Counted from the stretch's first letter, positions 23,431-35,204 are shown. The stretch: 64,000 nt of DNA from Arctopsyche grandis (GCF_051622035.1 NC_135362.1:14015501-14079500); one strand, 5' to 3'. Translations and numbers: made by a program. Notes: generated by a model not told the origin, from the letters alone.

Positions 23431-24309
23431 ACTTGCATATATGCAAGGGTTTATCTATTTGGACTAAAAATATGCATTCCAATATTTATGTACGTTACAC
23501 ATATTTTTGAAAGATTCCGCAGTTTCAGAATTATTATTTTATGTCATGAAGAAGCTATTGTTATTTTCTAAAAATATGAATAATAATATTCTGAAATACA
23601 TATGGGTTTTCATAATGGGTTAAATCTAGCATTATTATGTTGTAGTCGTTCATAAATTATATATATAAATACATACATATACGAGTATACATATATTTGC
23701 AAATGATAGAGCATTGCTTTTAATTGACTTATGTTACATAACTAATGGCGCTATATAATTTCTGAATTAAAACCTTTTTTTTCATTTGATATTTGAATAA
23801 AAGATACGAGTGTCTTTTTTGCTTTATTTTTCACTGAAATCATAATTTCCATCAAATTTTAATTAAAAACCAAAATTTTTTTTTAAATAATAATTGAATG
23901 TGGATTTATTTTTTAAATAAAAATAATAAAATAAATTAATATTTAAGTTGACTATTAAAACAAATATAGCAGGCCTCAAACGGATGTAATTATACTGACA
24001 GAATAAATATTTATGGCACGTAAACCTCAAACGAATTGACATTATACAATTGCCACTTCATTTGGATCGAATTAATTAACGGCTATTTTTAGCAAGCGCC
24101 TTTCAATCGAAGCGAATTGATTTTGTAACGACTTTACGCAAACATTATCATCAGATCAATGAACTTCCACCCATGGGCGAGCATATTAAAAAAAACTCAA
24201 AATAAAACAAGGACATTGGAGGGGGAGGGGGAGGGGAGCTAAGGGAGTTTTAAAATAAATTGCAGGCGGGTTGTTAAAAAAGATAGACGCGTCAAATTAA
24301 AAGTCTATC
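23431..24309. other. AT-rich non-coding stretch
   Basis: No gene was recognised. A short palindrome, CTTGCATATATGCAAG, lies at about 23432-23447, followed by long A/T runs. Confidence 0.4.
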
Positions 24310-24995
24310 ATAATTTGTATGTCGAACTAAGTGGAGCGTCGTCGCCTAAGTGCAAGAGGGATGATTTTTTTAACGGGAGATTTTCCCTGACGGGTGAAAA
24401 AAACCCTCACGCACGGGGAAAATTGAAAAAAAAATCCAGCGTCCTCATGCGTCGACTTAGGGAGGATGCAAAAGGGAGCCGAAACCCCTCCCTTATATTA
24501 AAAAAAGTTCATTCGCGTGCCGCGACACTATCACCGATCGGGGGTGGACAAAAAAATGGCAGAGAAAAAACTTCACCCCCGACGAATGAAAAAATCGCAC
24601 GTAATAGAGTCAGAATTTTACCTATGCCACCCTCACTCTTAACGCACCGGGTGGGGGGTGGGTGGTGGAAAAAAGTGCGAGGGCTTCCACAAGGCCCCTC
24701 CCTCGAATTTTCACCCGACAACGTTGGACGGGTGAGGGGGTACTCGCGCGCGGAAAGTTTTACGGTCCGTGGGTGTGGGCGGCGCTTACGCCGTTTCGGT
24801 CCGGTGAGTGCTGTGCGCTTGCGTCGTTTTAAAATTGCGCCGAAAAAATGGGGTCCCTCTTTGGAGCCCTCGCAGGGGTGGGGGGGCCGGAAGCGGCACG
24901 CGATTGGCTGCCGCCGACCGGGGAGGAAATTGCGGGAACCGAGCAACGCCATGGCCGACTGATCGACTCGCAATCGTGCTCGATAGCAATTATTA
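24310..24995. promoter_or_regulatory. Strong CpG-rich island (candidate promoter or non-coding exon)
   Basis: This is the most GC- and CpG-rich stretch outside the coding exon. It has G-run and C-run blocks (GGGTGGGGGGTGGGTGG at about 24649-24665), CGCGCG-containing words and an inverted CCAAT box (CGATTGGCTG near 24900). Frames of 215 codons (+) and 168 codons (-) are open together over most of the length, which reflects few stop codons. Both products are basic, low-complexity and without a recognisable domain, so no CDS is called. A promoter with a first non-coding exon would explain it. Confidence 0.35.
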
Positions 24996-25300
24996 TTACT
25001 CTTTTTTTTTTGCACAATATACTATGTTCATAAATGTGTGTATTTATGCCACACCAAAAATTGCTTTCGTTTAACAATACTTATAATGGCGAGGTGTTCG
25101 CTGTGAATTCTGCGAAAATTCTTATGAAAATTCAAAGTCACCGTTTTGCCAGAAACTTCCATAAGAGCGCGCATTATTTTGTGTTTAAAATAAAGATGTA
25201 TACCCAAAGTAGCTTTTGATAACTTTTATTTGTTATATTTATATAGCTATAGGCATACAAATACAACTATAGATATGTAAAGTGTTGTTTTTTTTGTATC

Positions 25301-25445
25301 GAGCAGTGAGGTGCGGTTGTTCTTGTGCAATATTTCTGGACAACCGTCTCGTTCTCCGACGGAAGGGTCTCAGACTATATTCGTTTGGGAGGGGGTTCGT
25401 CTTGAAGCCTTTAAGGGTCGAATTCTTTGACAATTAAAGTGGACT
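25301..25445 (+). repeat. Unclassified dispersed repeat, copy 1
   Basis: About 145 bp including TTGTGCAATATTTCTGGACA, GTCTCGTTCTCCGACG and AAGGGTCTCAGACT is repeated in opposite orientation at 43440-43592 with high similarity. It has no open frame and no terminal features I recognise, so the element class is unknown. Confidence 0.7.
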
Positions 25446-26562
25446 TTAATGTTATATTTATAATGACGTGAACATGAAAAACTGATGATTTTATGAAAAT
25501 TCTGCTCCATACAAATTGCGGTTGTGAGCATGGCAAGCTTTGTATGGGAGTTTTTGGCAAAACGGGAATTTTGAATTCTCGTTCACCAGTCAAAACTTGT
25601 CAACTTGACAAATAATCCTGAATAAGGGAAAATTGAGTGATTATTTTTTTTAATAGTAGAAAATCGAAACTATTCTAAAAAGTATGATGGTATATGGAAA
25701 ATTGGTATGTGGAAAATTGGTATATGATATATGGATTTTTGTCGAGTTGATTCGATTGCTTGGAGGCACAGGACATTGTTTAATATCTATGAAAATTTTC
25801 ATTTAACGTCTCCATGTTACGATGCGAGTTGAATTTTTCGTCAACAGTTTCATTTTCACGGTTCTTCTTAATTTTTTTTAAAAGTATATGTATCTATGTA
25901 TAAATATTTTACAACAAAACCCAGTTGGTCATATAAAACTACATATAATGTATATCAGATTTATCATGTATAAATTACAATCACTTTCTTTTTTTTTTAC
26001 AGAACACTGTTGAACTACTTAAGAAAACTTCCTGGCAAAACATTTGTCAAAATGAAGCAGCTACATACGAATCGATAGACTAACTAGTGCATCAAATACA
26101 TAAATATGTATAGTCCTCGATATCGCATGATATGATAGAAGACATTAATTGTGACAACATCTGAATAACTCCAAATTTTATTATATAGATTCAGCAGTAT
26201 AATATTCTATCATTAGAATACAAACTGCTAGTCTTTAATGAATTTTTCACTTCTTCCTCTATCTATGCATCTAAAGAATTAAATAATTCCTTTTAATGAC
26301 ATTGTTGAATCACTGCTTAGAATTCTAATGCTCCAGAAATAGTCAAGCAAGTTTGTCCAAGTCTTCACCGCTTAAAGAAAAACAAATTAAACTCCACTTG
26401 TTCACTCAATTTTTCTAATTTACCTATTTAACCAGCTCATGTATATATATGTATATGTAAATACGTGTGTGATTTTTAAAAAATCAATATAAATGGGAGA
26501 TTGTAAACCTAATATAAAAATATATTTTAATTTTCATCACAATATAAACTTTATGTACAGTC
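25446..26562. other. AT-rich non-coding stretch
   Basis: No gene was recognised. A tandem GGTATATGGAAAATTGGTAT duplication lies near 25690-25720. Confidence 0.4.
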
Positions 26563-26645
26563 GCATTATTTTATTTTTATTTTAGTTTGGACCATTGTGG
26601 CATTACATAAATCCCTAATGCGCCACAGTGGTCAAAAATATAACA
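26563..26645 (-). repeat. Retroposon 3' end with GACCACTGTGG hairpin
   Basis: On the minus strand, GACCACTGTGGCGCATTA pairs with TAATGCCACAATGGTC around a short loop, followed by an AAATAAAA tail. It has the same architecture as the CCAGGAAGG hairpin at 9246-9415 but with a different stem, implying a related tail class. A similar plus-strand end is at 30075-30151. Confidence 0.6.
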
Positions 26646-26889
26646 GATAAGAAAATAAAAGTATATTTATACAGACAATAATACATTTATTAAAAATAAT
26701 ATTACATATAATAAAAGTAGATAAAGTAAACTTGCATTTACAGCCAGCATCGATATAAAAATTATAAATAATATAATCAATATATTTTATATTGTAACAC
26801 AAAATAATAAAAATATTGAGAGATTATATAATATTCAGTTATTCTTAATTTGAATGTAAATATTCATATATTTTTAAATTTCTGTTACT

Positions 26890-27320
26890 TGATATCACCG
26901 CGAGCCAGCAGTCGCACTAAAATGCAAATGTTTGCAGTGCGGCGGTATTTTTTGTAGCAGCGACCAGCGTATGATACTTATTTATTGCGGTTTTGCAATT
27001 AATACCCCAATACCAAAACACACACACACAAACCCATACTGGAAAACGCTGGAAAAACTGCGGGCATTTTCTCTGTTTCGATAACGCACGCCAAGCAGCC
27101 ATAATGCGCGCGTTAAAAATGCATTACGATTACTTCTTAACGCGAACGTCGCCACTGCTCCACGTGCTTGTATCACACGTGAGCATCTCGAAAGTTCAGA
27201 TTTGTTTGCCGACACGAAAGCCGGTCGTAATCGCCACACGGCCAACACGAAAATGCAAATTTTAATGGCCACATGGTACACGATCACATAAATTTTGCCG
27301 AGAGTCAAAAGCAAAACAAA
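26890..27320. promoter_or_regulatory. GC-richer island with octamers
   Basis: CpG-containing block with two ATGCAAAT octamers (about 26922 and 27251), a CACACACACACA run near 27020 and CACGTG near 27160. Overlapping 60-110-codon frames are open on both strands without recognisable domains. Candidate enhancer. Confidence 0.3.
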
Positions 27321-28640
27321 ATTTGCTTAGAAAAAAAAAATCGTTTCAATGCAATTTTCATTATTTTACAGGAGTGTATACTAAAATACTTAGCACTGGA
27401 GTGACAAATTAAAGCGAGATGCTTTTCGTGAACCGTCGTTAAATTGATATGCGCCTAAGTACCCAATAAATAGTTCGAAATGAAATAAAACTTAAGCATA
27501 TTCAAAGCAATCTAAATTCTTACGACTATGGTCAATAAAATGTTTTATTTCATTTTTCGTTTTTTTTTTAGCTAATGTTTTAAAGTACAGCACATTAATA
27601 ACAAATTAAACAAGATTTTCCTTAACTTTAATGAAATTTCTGTATAATACTTATAATTACACGTATGTACATATGTAAGTGCATATATAAAACTTAATTT
27701 TGCATATGACATATGATTTTATGTATTCACATAGACGTATATTTTACACAGCAGTTTTAATATAAAATATGGAGATCCGTTTTTACTGTGATTCATCAAA
27801 ATGAAAAAAAATATGTGCAATGATTAATTTTGAAATCTAAATACGCACTAACGAATCTTTTATTTTTACGGCATTTGACATTTTGATTTATGCGTGTAAC
27901 AACTTCGATTGGAATACTTATTTTGAAGAGGGCACAGATCAATCTGATATATATATTTTTTTGATTCTCAGAAGCCTTCCCCATCGGCCACTCGATATTG
28001 TGCTCGAATTTCTTTCGCCGAATTCGCTCTTCCGAGTGGGCAGGAAAAGAGAAACGGAGGAGGCATCGAGTAAAGAGAAAAAAAGTAATTTTTGTTTTCG
28101 TTATCTCGTGATTTAATACCCTTTTTGAGTTTTCTCCCCCCTCACCGAAGAAAAAACTTGTAAAAAGTACAAGTTGGTGATTAATTTTGCTTTTGAAGAT
28201 GGGGTGCCGTTGTATGAAGAGGAGGAAGAATGGGGCGGCTAATAGGTTCGCAAACGCGTTTGACAAGGCTCAGATTGCTTTTCGAAATCTCCACTAATTT
28301 GGCTCAGTGGCGTGAAAGAAAGATAGAGATTGAAGTCGAAGATTATAATGGAAATCGTTTCGTATGATGGTTTTGAAACGAAACGAGAGCGGGAAAAATT
28401 GATGTGCCGTGTTGAAAATTTAACTTAACTTCCAACGCGATCAAAGTAACTACATACAATATACAGTGATTCAAACAAAAAACCAAAGAAAAGAAAAATC
28501 ATCAAGGTGGACTGGGCGAATGAGATTTGTTTTACCCGTTAGGTCACTTTTACTTTCACCGGTGGTGCAATGAGATGACTACGCCTGCTGCAACATTGCA
28601 CCTCGCAAATTTGATTTATAATTTATTTATTTGCTAAATA
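27321..28640. other. Non-coding stretch
   Basis: AT-rich except for about 27960-28310, where opposing 77- and 156-codon frames without domains overlap. A CAGTGGCGTGA word at about 28304 resembles a hAT end of the CAGTGGCGTGCC family, but no partner end was found. Confidence 0.4.
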
Positions 28641-28791
28641 CATAGCTATATCAATTAGTATAATAATCGTTAAACGATGCAGCAGTAAAACTAGTTTTTT
28701 TATACCTACATACATACATACATACATATTTTAGAAATGGATACATTGTAAATGAATATTTGTTATTATTATACTAATTGATATAGCTATG
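28641..28791. mobile_element. MITE-like element with perfect 27-bp terminal inverted repeats
   Basis: CATAGCTATATCAATTAGTA at 28641 continues for seven more bases and is exactly mirrored by the sequence ending at 28791 (TACTAATTGATATAGCTATG). The roughly 97-bp interior contains CGTTAAACG and a CATA microsatellite. Perfect arms imply recent origin or maintained symmetry. Flanks AAATA and AAATT are only a possible short target duplication. Confidence 0.75.
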
Positions 28792-29499
28792 AAATTATTA
28801 TTTTATTTAATTACATATCGATAATTCAGTTTCCTATTAATTCATTAATTTAAAATTTCTAATTATTTATTATTTTTATAATTCTACACTTTGTCTCTTT
28901 TAATCGTGTAATTTATCGTTTAATTATCAATAAAACATAATACAAGAAAACTGGTAGACGTGATAACTAAACACAGCATATTATGTATGTATATGAAGGT
29001 GAACACATTGTACAAGTATACTATACATATGTATGTATACCTATACCAAATCGTACTTTGTTCATATCGTTCATATTATATTTTGTATACATACTTATGT
29101 TTATTTAGAAACAATATTATGTTTTCAAATTTCCTGCGCTAGTATTTTTCAATGTTATTATTGACTTCCTGTTCTTGTCATAGATATATTTACATATAAT
29201 ACATGTACATACATATACATATTAGTTGTACTGACAATCACGGGCATAGTGTGTTCTGACGAACAGGTGTTTTGTTGAATTCGTGTGAGAGATCAAAGCA
29301 GTTAATTGATACATACAAATATAGTTCATAAAAATAAAGTATATACATTAGTTCATAAAAATGACTGTTCTTCGGAGCACGCTTCTATTATAATCGTAAC
29401 CTTTCACGAGCATATTCATATTTGGTAAGCAAATGCCGATCGCGATCTTCGCCTCGACATCCTAATAGCTAAGCAGGTGTTCTGCAGCTTTAAAAATAC
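28792..29499. other. AT-rich non-coding stretch
   Basis: No gene was recognised; TATGTATACCTATAC-type simple words occur around 29020. Confidence 0.4.
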
Positions 29500-29860
29500 A
29501 GTTTTTGATATAGTTATTAACCTGGCGGATTAAAGTGTGTTTGTATGGCGTATTGACGTGTGTTTCAGCGTGCGTATGCGCTCGCGGTGCAACGTGACAG
29601 GCGATAATGCAAATGCACCGGCTGCATTTCCCGTTGATTATACGTGTACTCGCTGCTAAAATTCAATTTATAGCTTCATCACACTATTACAATTCAGCCT
29701 CGGGTGACAATGCATCGCATCAAGGCCGTCGATGATTGTGTAACGTTGTAAATGACGGCACAAGGCGCCCTTTGTTGAGAGGCGACTCCGGTCCAGTACA
29801 TTTTCCGAGTGGTGCCAGTCGATTGGGAATACGCTTTTGTATGCAGTATAATGTTGTGTA
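29500..29860. promoter_or_regulatory. GC-richer island with octamer and SOX-like site
   Basis: Contains ATGCAAAT (about 29607) followed by GCACCGGCTGCATTT, and CCCTTTGTTGAG at about 29768, which matches the CTTTGTT core bound by SOX HMG factors. CpG-rich, without a long open frame. POU and SOX sites together are a recurrent enhancer arrangement in animals. The motifs are seen; the function is inferred. Confidence 0.3.
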
Positions 29861-29880
29861 TGAAATTTCAGTAGGTTAAA

Positions 29881-29928
29881 CTTGAAAATTCTTAAGTTTA
29901 ATTAATTATAAACTTAAGAATTTTCAAG
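29881..29928. repeat. Perfect 20-bp inverted repeat with 8-bp loop
   Basis: CTTGAAAATTCTTAAGTTTA (29881-29900) is exactly mirrored at 29909-29928 around ATTAATTA. There is no T-run or coding context that would make it a terminator. It could be a MITE core, a structured RNA segment or a cruciform-forming site. Confidence 0.9.
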
Positions 29929-30074
29929 TAATCCAAAATCGAAATCCAAACTTTCCAGATCAGTTGAGTTTAAGTCAACTTTAATTTCAAATAATTTAAG
30001 TTTCAATGTTACATATAATCAATTCCTTTTAAGTTCCAAAGGAATCGGTTTGATTTTTAGATTTAAAATTTTTA

Positions 30075-30151
30075 GTATGCCTGGCCATTGTGGCGTATTG
30101 AAGTGACTTGTTAAGCCACTATTGTATAACTTGAAAATAAATAAATAAAAG
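30075..30151 (+). repeat. Retroposon 3' end (TGGCCATTGTGG tail)
   Basis: CTGGCCATTGTGGCGTATT followed by a partly complementary AAGCCACTATTG and then AAATAAATAAATAAA. It resembles the hairpin tails at 26563-26645 (-) and 9246-9415 (-). Upstream body sequence was not recognised. Confidence 0.5.
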
Positions 30152-30224
30152 GCACTAAATATTCGAAAGGCATCTTGGAAAATTTAAGTTTCAAAATCTA
30201 TCAATTTTAAACAGCAGTCAAGAA

Positions 30225-30840
30225 GAGTTACACCCGGGGCGAAAAACTTGAATCTGGTGCCTCCACCCCCTCCCCTCCCTCAAAAACAATTAAACTTTTT
30301 TAATATACTTATTTTTTTATATTATAGAAAAAAAAATTGGAAAAAAAAACTATAACATTTTTAACACGACGCCAATGAAGGAACACGATTTTTATATAAA
30401 CAATTTATCTTTCTCGTCTTCAAAGAGGCAAATCCTTCTACAATTCTATCTAAATCTAAGAAATGTTCTGCCTTGTTTTCAATTGAAAGTACATATACAC
30501 AAATTACAAATTACTCAATGTCTGTCCCGAGCCATTGAAGACCATAATTTTTTTTGGTTATTTTAAGTTTACTAAAATATATTTCAGTTGATGTAGCAGT
30601 TTCTGGAAAACCTGAGAAAGTTTATATTTTGCTATAAAATAAAAACTTTTAATTAATTAAAGGACTTCTGCATGGTCCCTTTTCATTGAAAGATGGTAAA
30701 AGTATATTTGCATTTATTATTTCATTTAAAAATTTGGGAGTTCGTCATATTAATCTTAAAATTCGCATTTAAATTTAACGATTTTGGCGCCCGTGGCTGT
30801 CAACTCCCCCCCCCCCCCCGTCCCATTTCGCACGGCTCTG
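30225..30840 (-). mobile_element. hAT element remnant with transposase C-terminus
   Basis: Minus-strand coding remnants of a hAT dimerisation domain lie between GC-rich edges. The upper edge, read on the minus strand, is CAGAGCCGTGCGAAATGGG followed by a G15 run. The lower edge, read on the plus strand, is TTACACCCGGGGCGAAA. Terminal inverted repeats and a target duplication could not be defined, so the limits are approximate. Confidence 0.55.
30375..30612 (-). pseudogene. hAT transposase C-terminal dimerisation region, degraded
   Basis: Minus-strand translation gives GFPETATSTEIYFSKLKITK, then after stops LSIENKAEHFLDLDRIVEGF and ASLKTRK. This corresponds to the hATC block of ZMYM/52-kDa-repressor-type hAT proteins (TSAERSFSKLKLIK, then LSIEN, then DFA--K-RK). 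Key positions such as FSKLK and LSIEN survive. Internal stops show it is inactive. It represents a different part of the protein from the 17.7-kb and 54.4-kb remnants. Confidence 0.75.
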
Positions 30841-31256
30841 ACAGCAATATTTGAAATACTCAAATCAATTTAAATTTGAAATCACGTATAAACAATTGGT
30901 CCAAAATATGCCGTTGAATATAAACGGGATAGAATTTCTTTGATTTAAAGAATATCAAATGAATTTTCAATACGTTTACTTTGGTAAAAGCAATTAAAGG
31001 CTTAAAATATAATCACTTATGATAATTATGAATTATCACGATTATAATTTATTAAGAAATTGAATTAATCTCTTTACAAAATGCACTCAACTCCGAAAAA
31101 TTACATAATTACAAAACCATTCTATTAAATTCAAAATAAAATAATGACAAAACTATATCATAAAATACATACACACAACTGTTTAAATTAATTGTTCCAT
31201 TATAATAAATAAAAAATCAATTATGTATACCTTTAAAAAGGAAGTCCTTATATACA

Positions 31257-31321
<65 letters not shown>

Positions 31322-33199
31322 TTTTGCACGATACTAGTCACATTCAATTTTTTTATTACATACATTTATCAATATACGCGCACGTTTATAGTATTACTTT
31401 AATGCATTAATGTCTCTCGATATTCATCACGGACAGGTGGAGGTTTTACATATACTTAAATATATATACATATACATATACATATGTACATTCGCACTCA
31501 TTGGACACTACGTAGATAAATAATTTTCTATATTAAATATGTAAGGAATTAGTTGATTTTTACATACCTCTTATTTACATTGCAAAATATTACTATACAT
31601 ATGCATCTATTAATTAACATTCAGAGACTTGACGAGTACGAATATTTCTTGATTATTTATATTAATATTTAATACATATTATATATTGCGAATCTTATAT
31701 AATGTTTAATCCGGGTGATGATTATTTTTGATATTCGTTGAAATTTCGGCTCATTTGTACGCGCTCGTTCTCAATTCGAGATCACCGAACCGAGGCTCTT
31801 CAACAAGGAGCACAAAAAATAAGAGAAAAAAATCTCTCTCGCTTAATTTTCCATTTTTCTTTTGAGCCCTCTTTTCTTCGGCGTTTTCACGGGAAATTAA
31901 TCTTTCATCGTAAACCATTGCTAATGAGGGGTGGGATACGGCGGCAACCAGAAAAATCTTACGGTTAGGTACCGCTTTTAATCAGCGGGATTGCCGCCAA
32001 TTTATTTCCCCATTCAGAAAATATACGCAAACATAATATATATAATACGTATATTTATTGCATATATAGTGACATGATAATTCTAAAAAACTTCCGCGTG
32101 TGTGTGTCACACCTCCAGAAATTTCCATCGTGGTAAAAATTAGCATAGGTACAAGTACGTACTTAAAGTATTACACAAATCCAATTTAAAATCCAATCTC
32201 GGCAATTTTCAAGATGTGCAAGCTTAAAATTAGGAAAAGGAAAATTCCGTTCGACGTTCAACATGCAGATTTGTATGCTTAAGGCTTAGTCATCTCCAAA
32301 ATGTTCGTTTAATATTATTTTATACGGGCTATAATTTAATATAAAAGTGTCTACGTATACGTATACCACGTATACTCTCGAGGAATTTATTTAAAATTTG
32401 ATATTGCAACGCCAGTCACGTCATATAAAGTAATTTTATGTGTTGAATCATAATAATCTACGAGTGCATATGCAATTTTGACCTTTTGCGCAGCTATAAA
32501 TGTACATACATACATATATACATATATTCACATATCTCCAATATGTCCATACGCTTATTGTATATCTATACTCCAATGTTGTTAAATAATAAGTGTTTCC
32601 AATGAGCAATATTGTGCAATTTACAGGTTTTACGAGAGTGAAAATGTCCAAATATAGATGGCAATAAATACTGTGAATAGAAGCTGTCAATTAAAAGGTG
32701 ATACCATAAAAGTATGCATATATAATATTACAGTATTGCATATATACATACATACATATATAAGAGAACTAAAGAATTTTTAACAATGAGAAAAATGTAT
32801 TGAAATTGAGACTTGCCCTAATCCTTTATGTTTTTTTAAGTCGACAGGTTCTTCAGCAGAATTTCCCTTACTTCTCAAAAGAAAATTCTTAATCAAAAAT
32901 TGCTAAGAAATCCACTCGGTTATGCATTTTACTTACAGAGGGGATGATTCGCTATTTGCCCAAGAGCGTTCGTTTAGGCGAGAACGTGTTTCTCAATTCA
33001 AAAAATATAATTTAAATATTCGCATTTGAACGAGTATATTATTTTAACAACATATGTATGTATGTATTTAATCGCAGTTCGGTCTTGATTAGTTAAAATC
33101 AATTTGATCAGGAATTATAATAATTATAATACGAATTCAAGTAGTTATACGAATAGTATTATTTTATTTTATAGATATATGTATATGTATGCATAATAT
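30841..33199. other. AT-rich non-coding stretch with (TA)n
   Basis: No gene was recognised. A (TA)n run occupies about 31258-31315 and TACATACATATATA words lie at 32500-32530. A short GC-richer part at 31740-31990 has a 76-codon frame with no domain. Confidence 0.45.
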
Positions 33200-33555
33200 A
33201 TACCAAGAAGGCCTAACAGGTAAACACCAATGCGCCTTCCTGGTCAATAATTGTAAACAATTTTACAGGGTATCATAGAGGAATCTGTTTATAAATTTGA
33301 CAAACATTTTTGCAGCATTTTATAAATCGGCAAATTCGAGGACTAAAAACTCAAATTTTGTGACAAATAAGACAAGGTTGCCAATTTGTTGGAACCTATT
33401 CAATGAAATCAGATATATTGACAAACTCTGGTAGGCTACAATCGACCTGGAGTCACATATTCCAGGTCTGGTCAGCAGCACCGGTACAGGCATTGAACCC
33501 ATGATTATACGGTTGAAAACATTACACACTAACCACTGATATATGCTGGTGATGG
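33200..33555 (-). repeat. Full-length tRNA-derived SINE, CCAGGAAGG hairpin class
   Basis: On the minus strand: an A-box-like CAGTGGTTAGTG, a B-box-like GGTTCAATGCC (about 33490-33500), the core (CCAGGTCGATTGTAGCC, ATCTGATTTCATTGAATAGG), a body with AATGCTGCAAAAATG, and the 3' hairpin CCAGGAAGGCGCATT/AGGCCTTCTTGG. It aligns end to end with 22969-23430. Confidence 0.8.
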
Positions 33556-33629
33556 AATGAAATAATACTTAGATTTTATAATAGTTGATTGAAGTCATAC
33601 TCAGTTTTATTTAGATAATTATAATAGTT

Positions 33630-33940
33630 ATTATGTTCACAATTAGGGTCACGGGTTTGAGCCCTTATCCGGAGTTGCTGGTTAGCGAGACCTTGGATAT
33701 ATGTGACTCCAGATCAATCATTTCCCAACAGAATTTGCCAATTTATCTAATTTAATTGTTTAAACGGTTCCTACCAAATTGACCACCTACCCTTCTTTGT
33801 CACCTTTATTTGAACTTAATTTCAAATTTATAATAATACAAGAAATTTATATTGGTGCATACATGTATGTATATAAAGTTGGCCATTGGTGTCGCCTTGG
33901 GGCAATCCCGTAATGATACCATGGTAAAAAAATAAATTAT
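33630..33940 (+). repeat. tRNA-derived SINE, 3' tail GGGGCAATCCCG class
   Basis: It has B-box-like GGGTTTGAGCCC, the shared core (TGTGACTCCAGATCAATC, TTTGCCAATTTATCTAAT, AAACGGTTCCTACC) and a 3' hairpin CCATTGGTGTC/GATACCATGG enclosing GGGGCAATCCCG, then an A-rich tail. It lies head to head with the minus-strand copy only about 75 bp away. Confidence 0.78.
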
Positions 33941-34875
33941 ATTTTGATAGTATTACATATGTATGTGCATATGTTATAGGTAATACTATTAAATTTTCAT
34001 TGACTTAATGCTTAGTATTGTGCTTGTTTATTTACGAAAAGTGGTTTTCTCGATGAAATAATCAACATGGAAACTCAAGATTAATAATGAATAAAAATGA
34101 AAAAAGAAAAAAGCGAACAAAGCAAAGTAGAACGTGAAAATCAACAGAAGCCAGAGGCTCATTACGAAGGCTTTATATAGTACCTTTCAACGTTGAACGC
34201 TTTGGAAAAAGACGTTTATTTAAATGTTTGAAGAAGCCCACCGCTCGCAATTGAAAATAAGTGCCAAAGAAGCTTAAAAGAAATTGAAAAGAAGAGCATT
34301 ATAGTATCTGCTACAGTTTTTAAGTGGTTTTTTTTATCACATTTCACAACTAAATTCTAGAACTGCAATTCAAAATTTAGATATTTAGTTAGCAATACGT
34401 TTTTTTAATATTTTTCAGTGGCTTTTTTTTACATCTGAATAAATAGATGTTCGATACACTGGATCGAGATGATCATTCCGTGGCAAACTACTCAAAGAAA
34501 ATTGAGAATCTATCATTGGAGATCTTCGCAATCGCAATCCTCAAATAAATAACAAGATACTTGAAAGGGATCGAATCTCCTTAAAGTAGCGTATTTGATT
34601 TCAAGCTTGGTTACTTGCTTAGTTGAGGAAATGCTGCTGAATCGGATTCAATTCAAATGAACAATTGGATTCTTAATCATCAGGAATATTAACAAAATAA
34701 ACATACTAGACGCTAGTAAGAAAAAGGATCATTTTATATAATATGGAATACATCCTCCAAATATCTTTTTCGTAATACTCCTCATAATATTTCGACATAA
34801 TTACTGGAAAGGGATCCAAATAATTTAACCACTTCTTCCAAAGCTGACGATTCATATCCTCATATTCAGTTTGAT
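33941..34875. other. Non-coding stretch, possible DNA-transposon interior
   Basis: Sequence here has fewer simple repeats than usual and short broken open frames, but no residue pattern I can assign. It may be the decayed interior of the pogo/Tigger-like element whose end appears at about 35080. Confidence 0.3.
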
Positions 34876-35082
34876 ATGATTAAGAAATTTCACAAACTAA
34901 ATCACTGGCTTTTTAAGAGACTGTCCGTTAAATCTAAATGTATGTATGATACATATTTAGTAACCAAAAAAACCAAAAATCGATGTAAATTCGATTATTA
35001 TATGTAAGAGTGGAAATCAAATTTGTTAAATCTGAATTCTGTTAAGCTGGCGTCTGTTAAATCGAAAATTTACTATACTATG
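34876..35082. mobile_element. Possible pogo/Tigger-type transposon end
   Basis: Repeated GTTAAATC-type words (CCGTTAAATCTAAA, TTTGTTAAATCTGAAT, TCTGTTAAATCGAAAA) run up to a terminal TTTACTATACTA near 35080. Arrays of TTAAATCG words next to a TATAGTA-like end bounded by TA characterise pogo/Tigger ends as I recall them. The opposite end was not found, so the call is tentative. Confidence 0.3.
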
Positions 35083-35204
35083 TATGTGCATATGTATATA
35101 TGTATATCCATTTAATCTAATAATATTCAGACATTTATACGATTTCGTTTGATCAATAAGCCCGCTTCATTGCATTCCGTGTGCCGTTGTTGAAATAACG
35201 CCTT

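Noticed and set aside
24315..24962. 215-codon plus frame, the longest in the window
   Set aside because: The opposite strand is also open for 168 codons, the product is low-complexity and basic with no domain, and openness is explained by high GC. Kept as a regulatory island instead.
27796..28266. 156-codon minus frame
   Set aside because: Phe/Ile/Lys-rich composition, an opposing open frame, no domain and no convincing start or splice context.
28304..28314. CAGTGGCGTGA as another hAT end
   Set aside because: Only the first 10-11 bases match and no partner end or duplication was found within 1 kb.
29881..29928. Rho-independent-type terminator
   Set aside because: The stem is AT-rich, there is no T-tract and no upstream gene, and the organism is eukaryotic.
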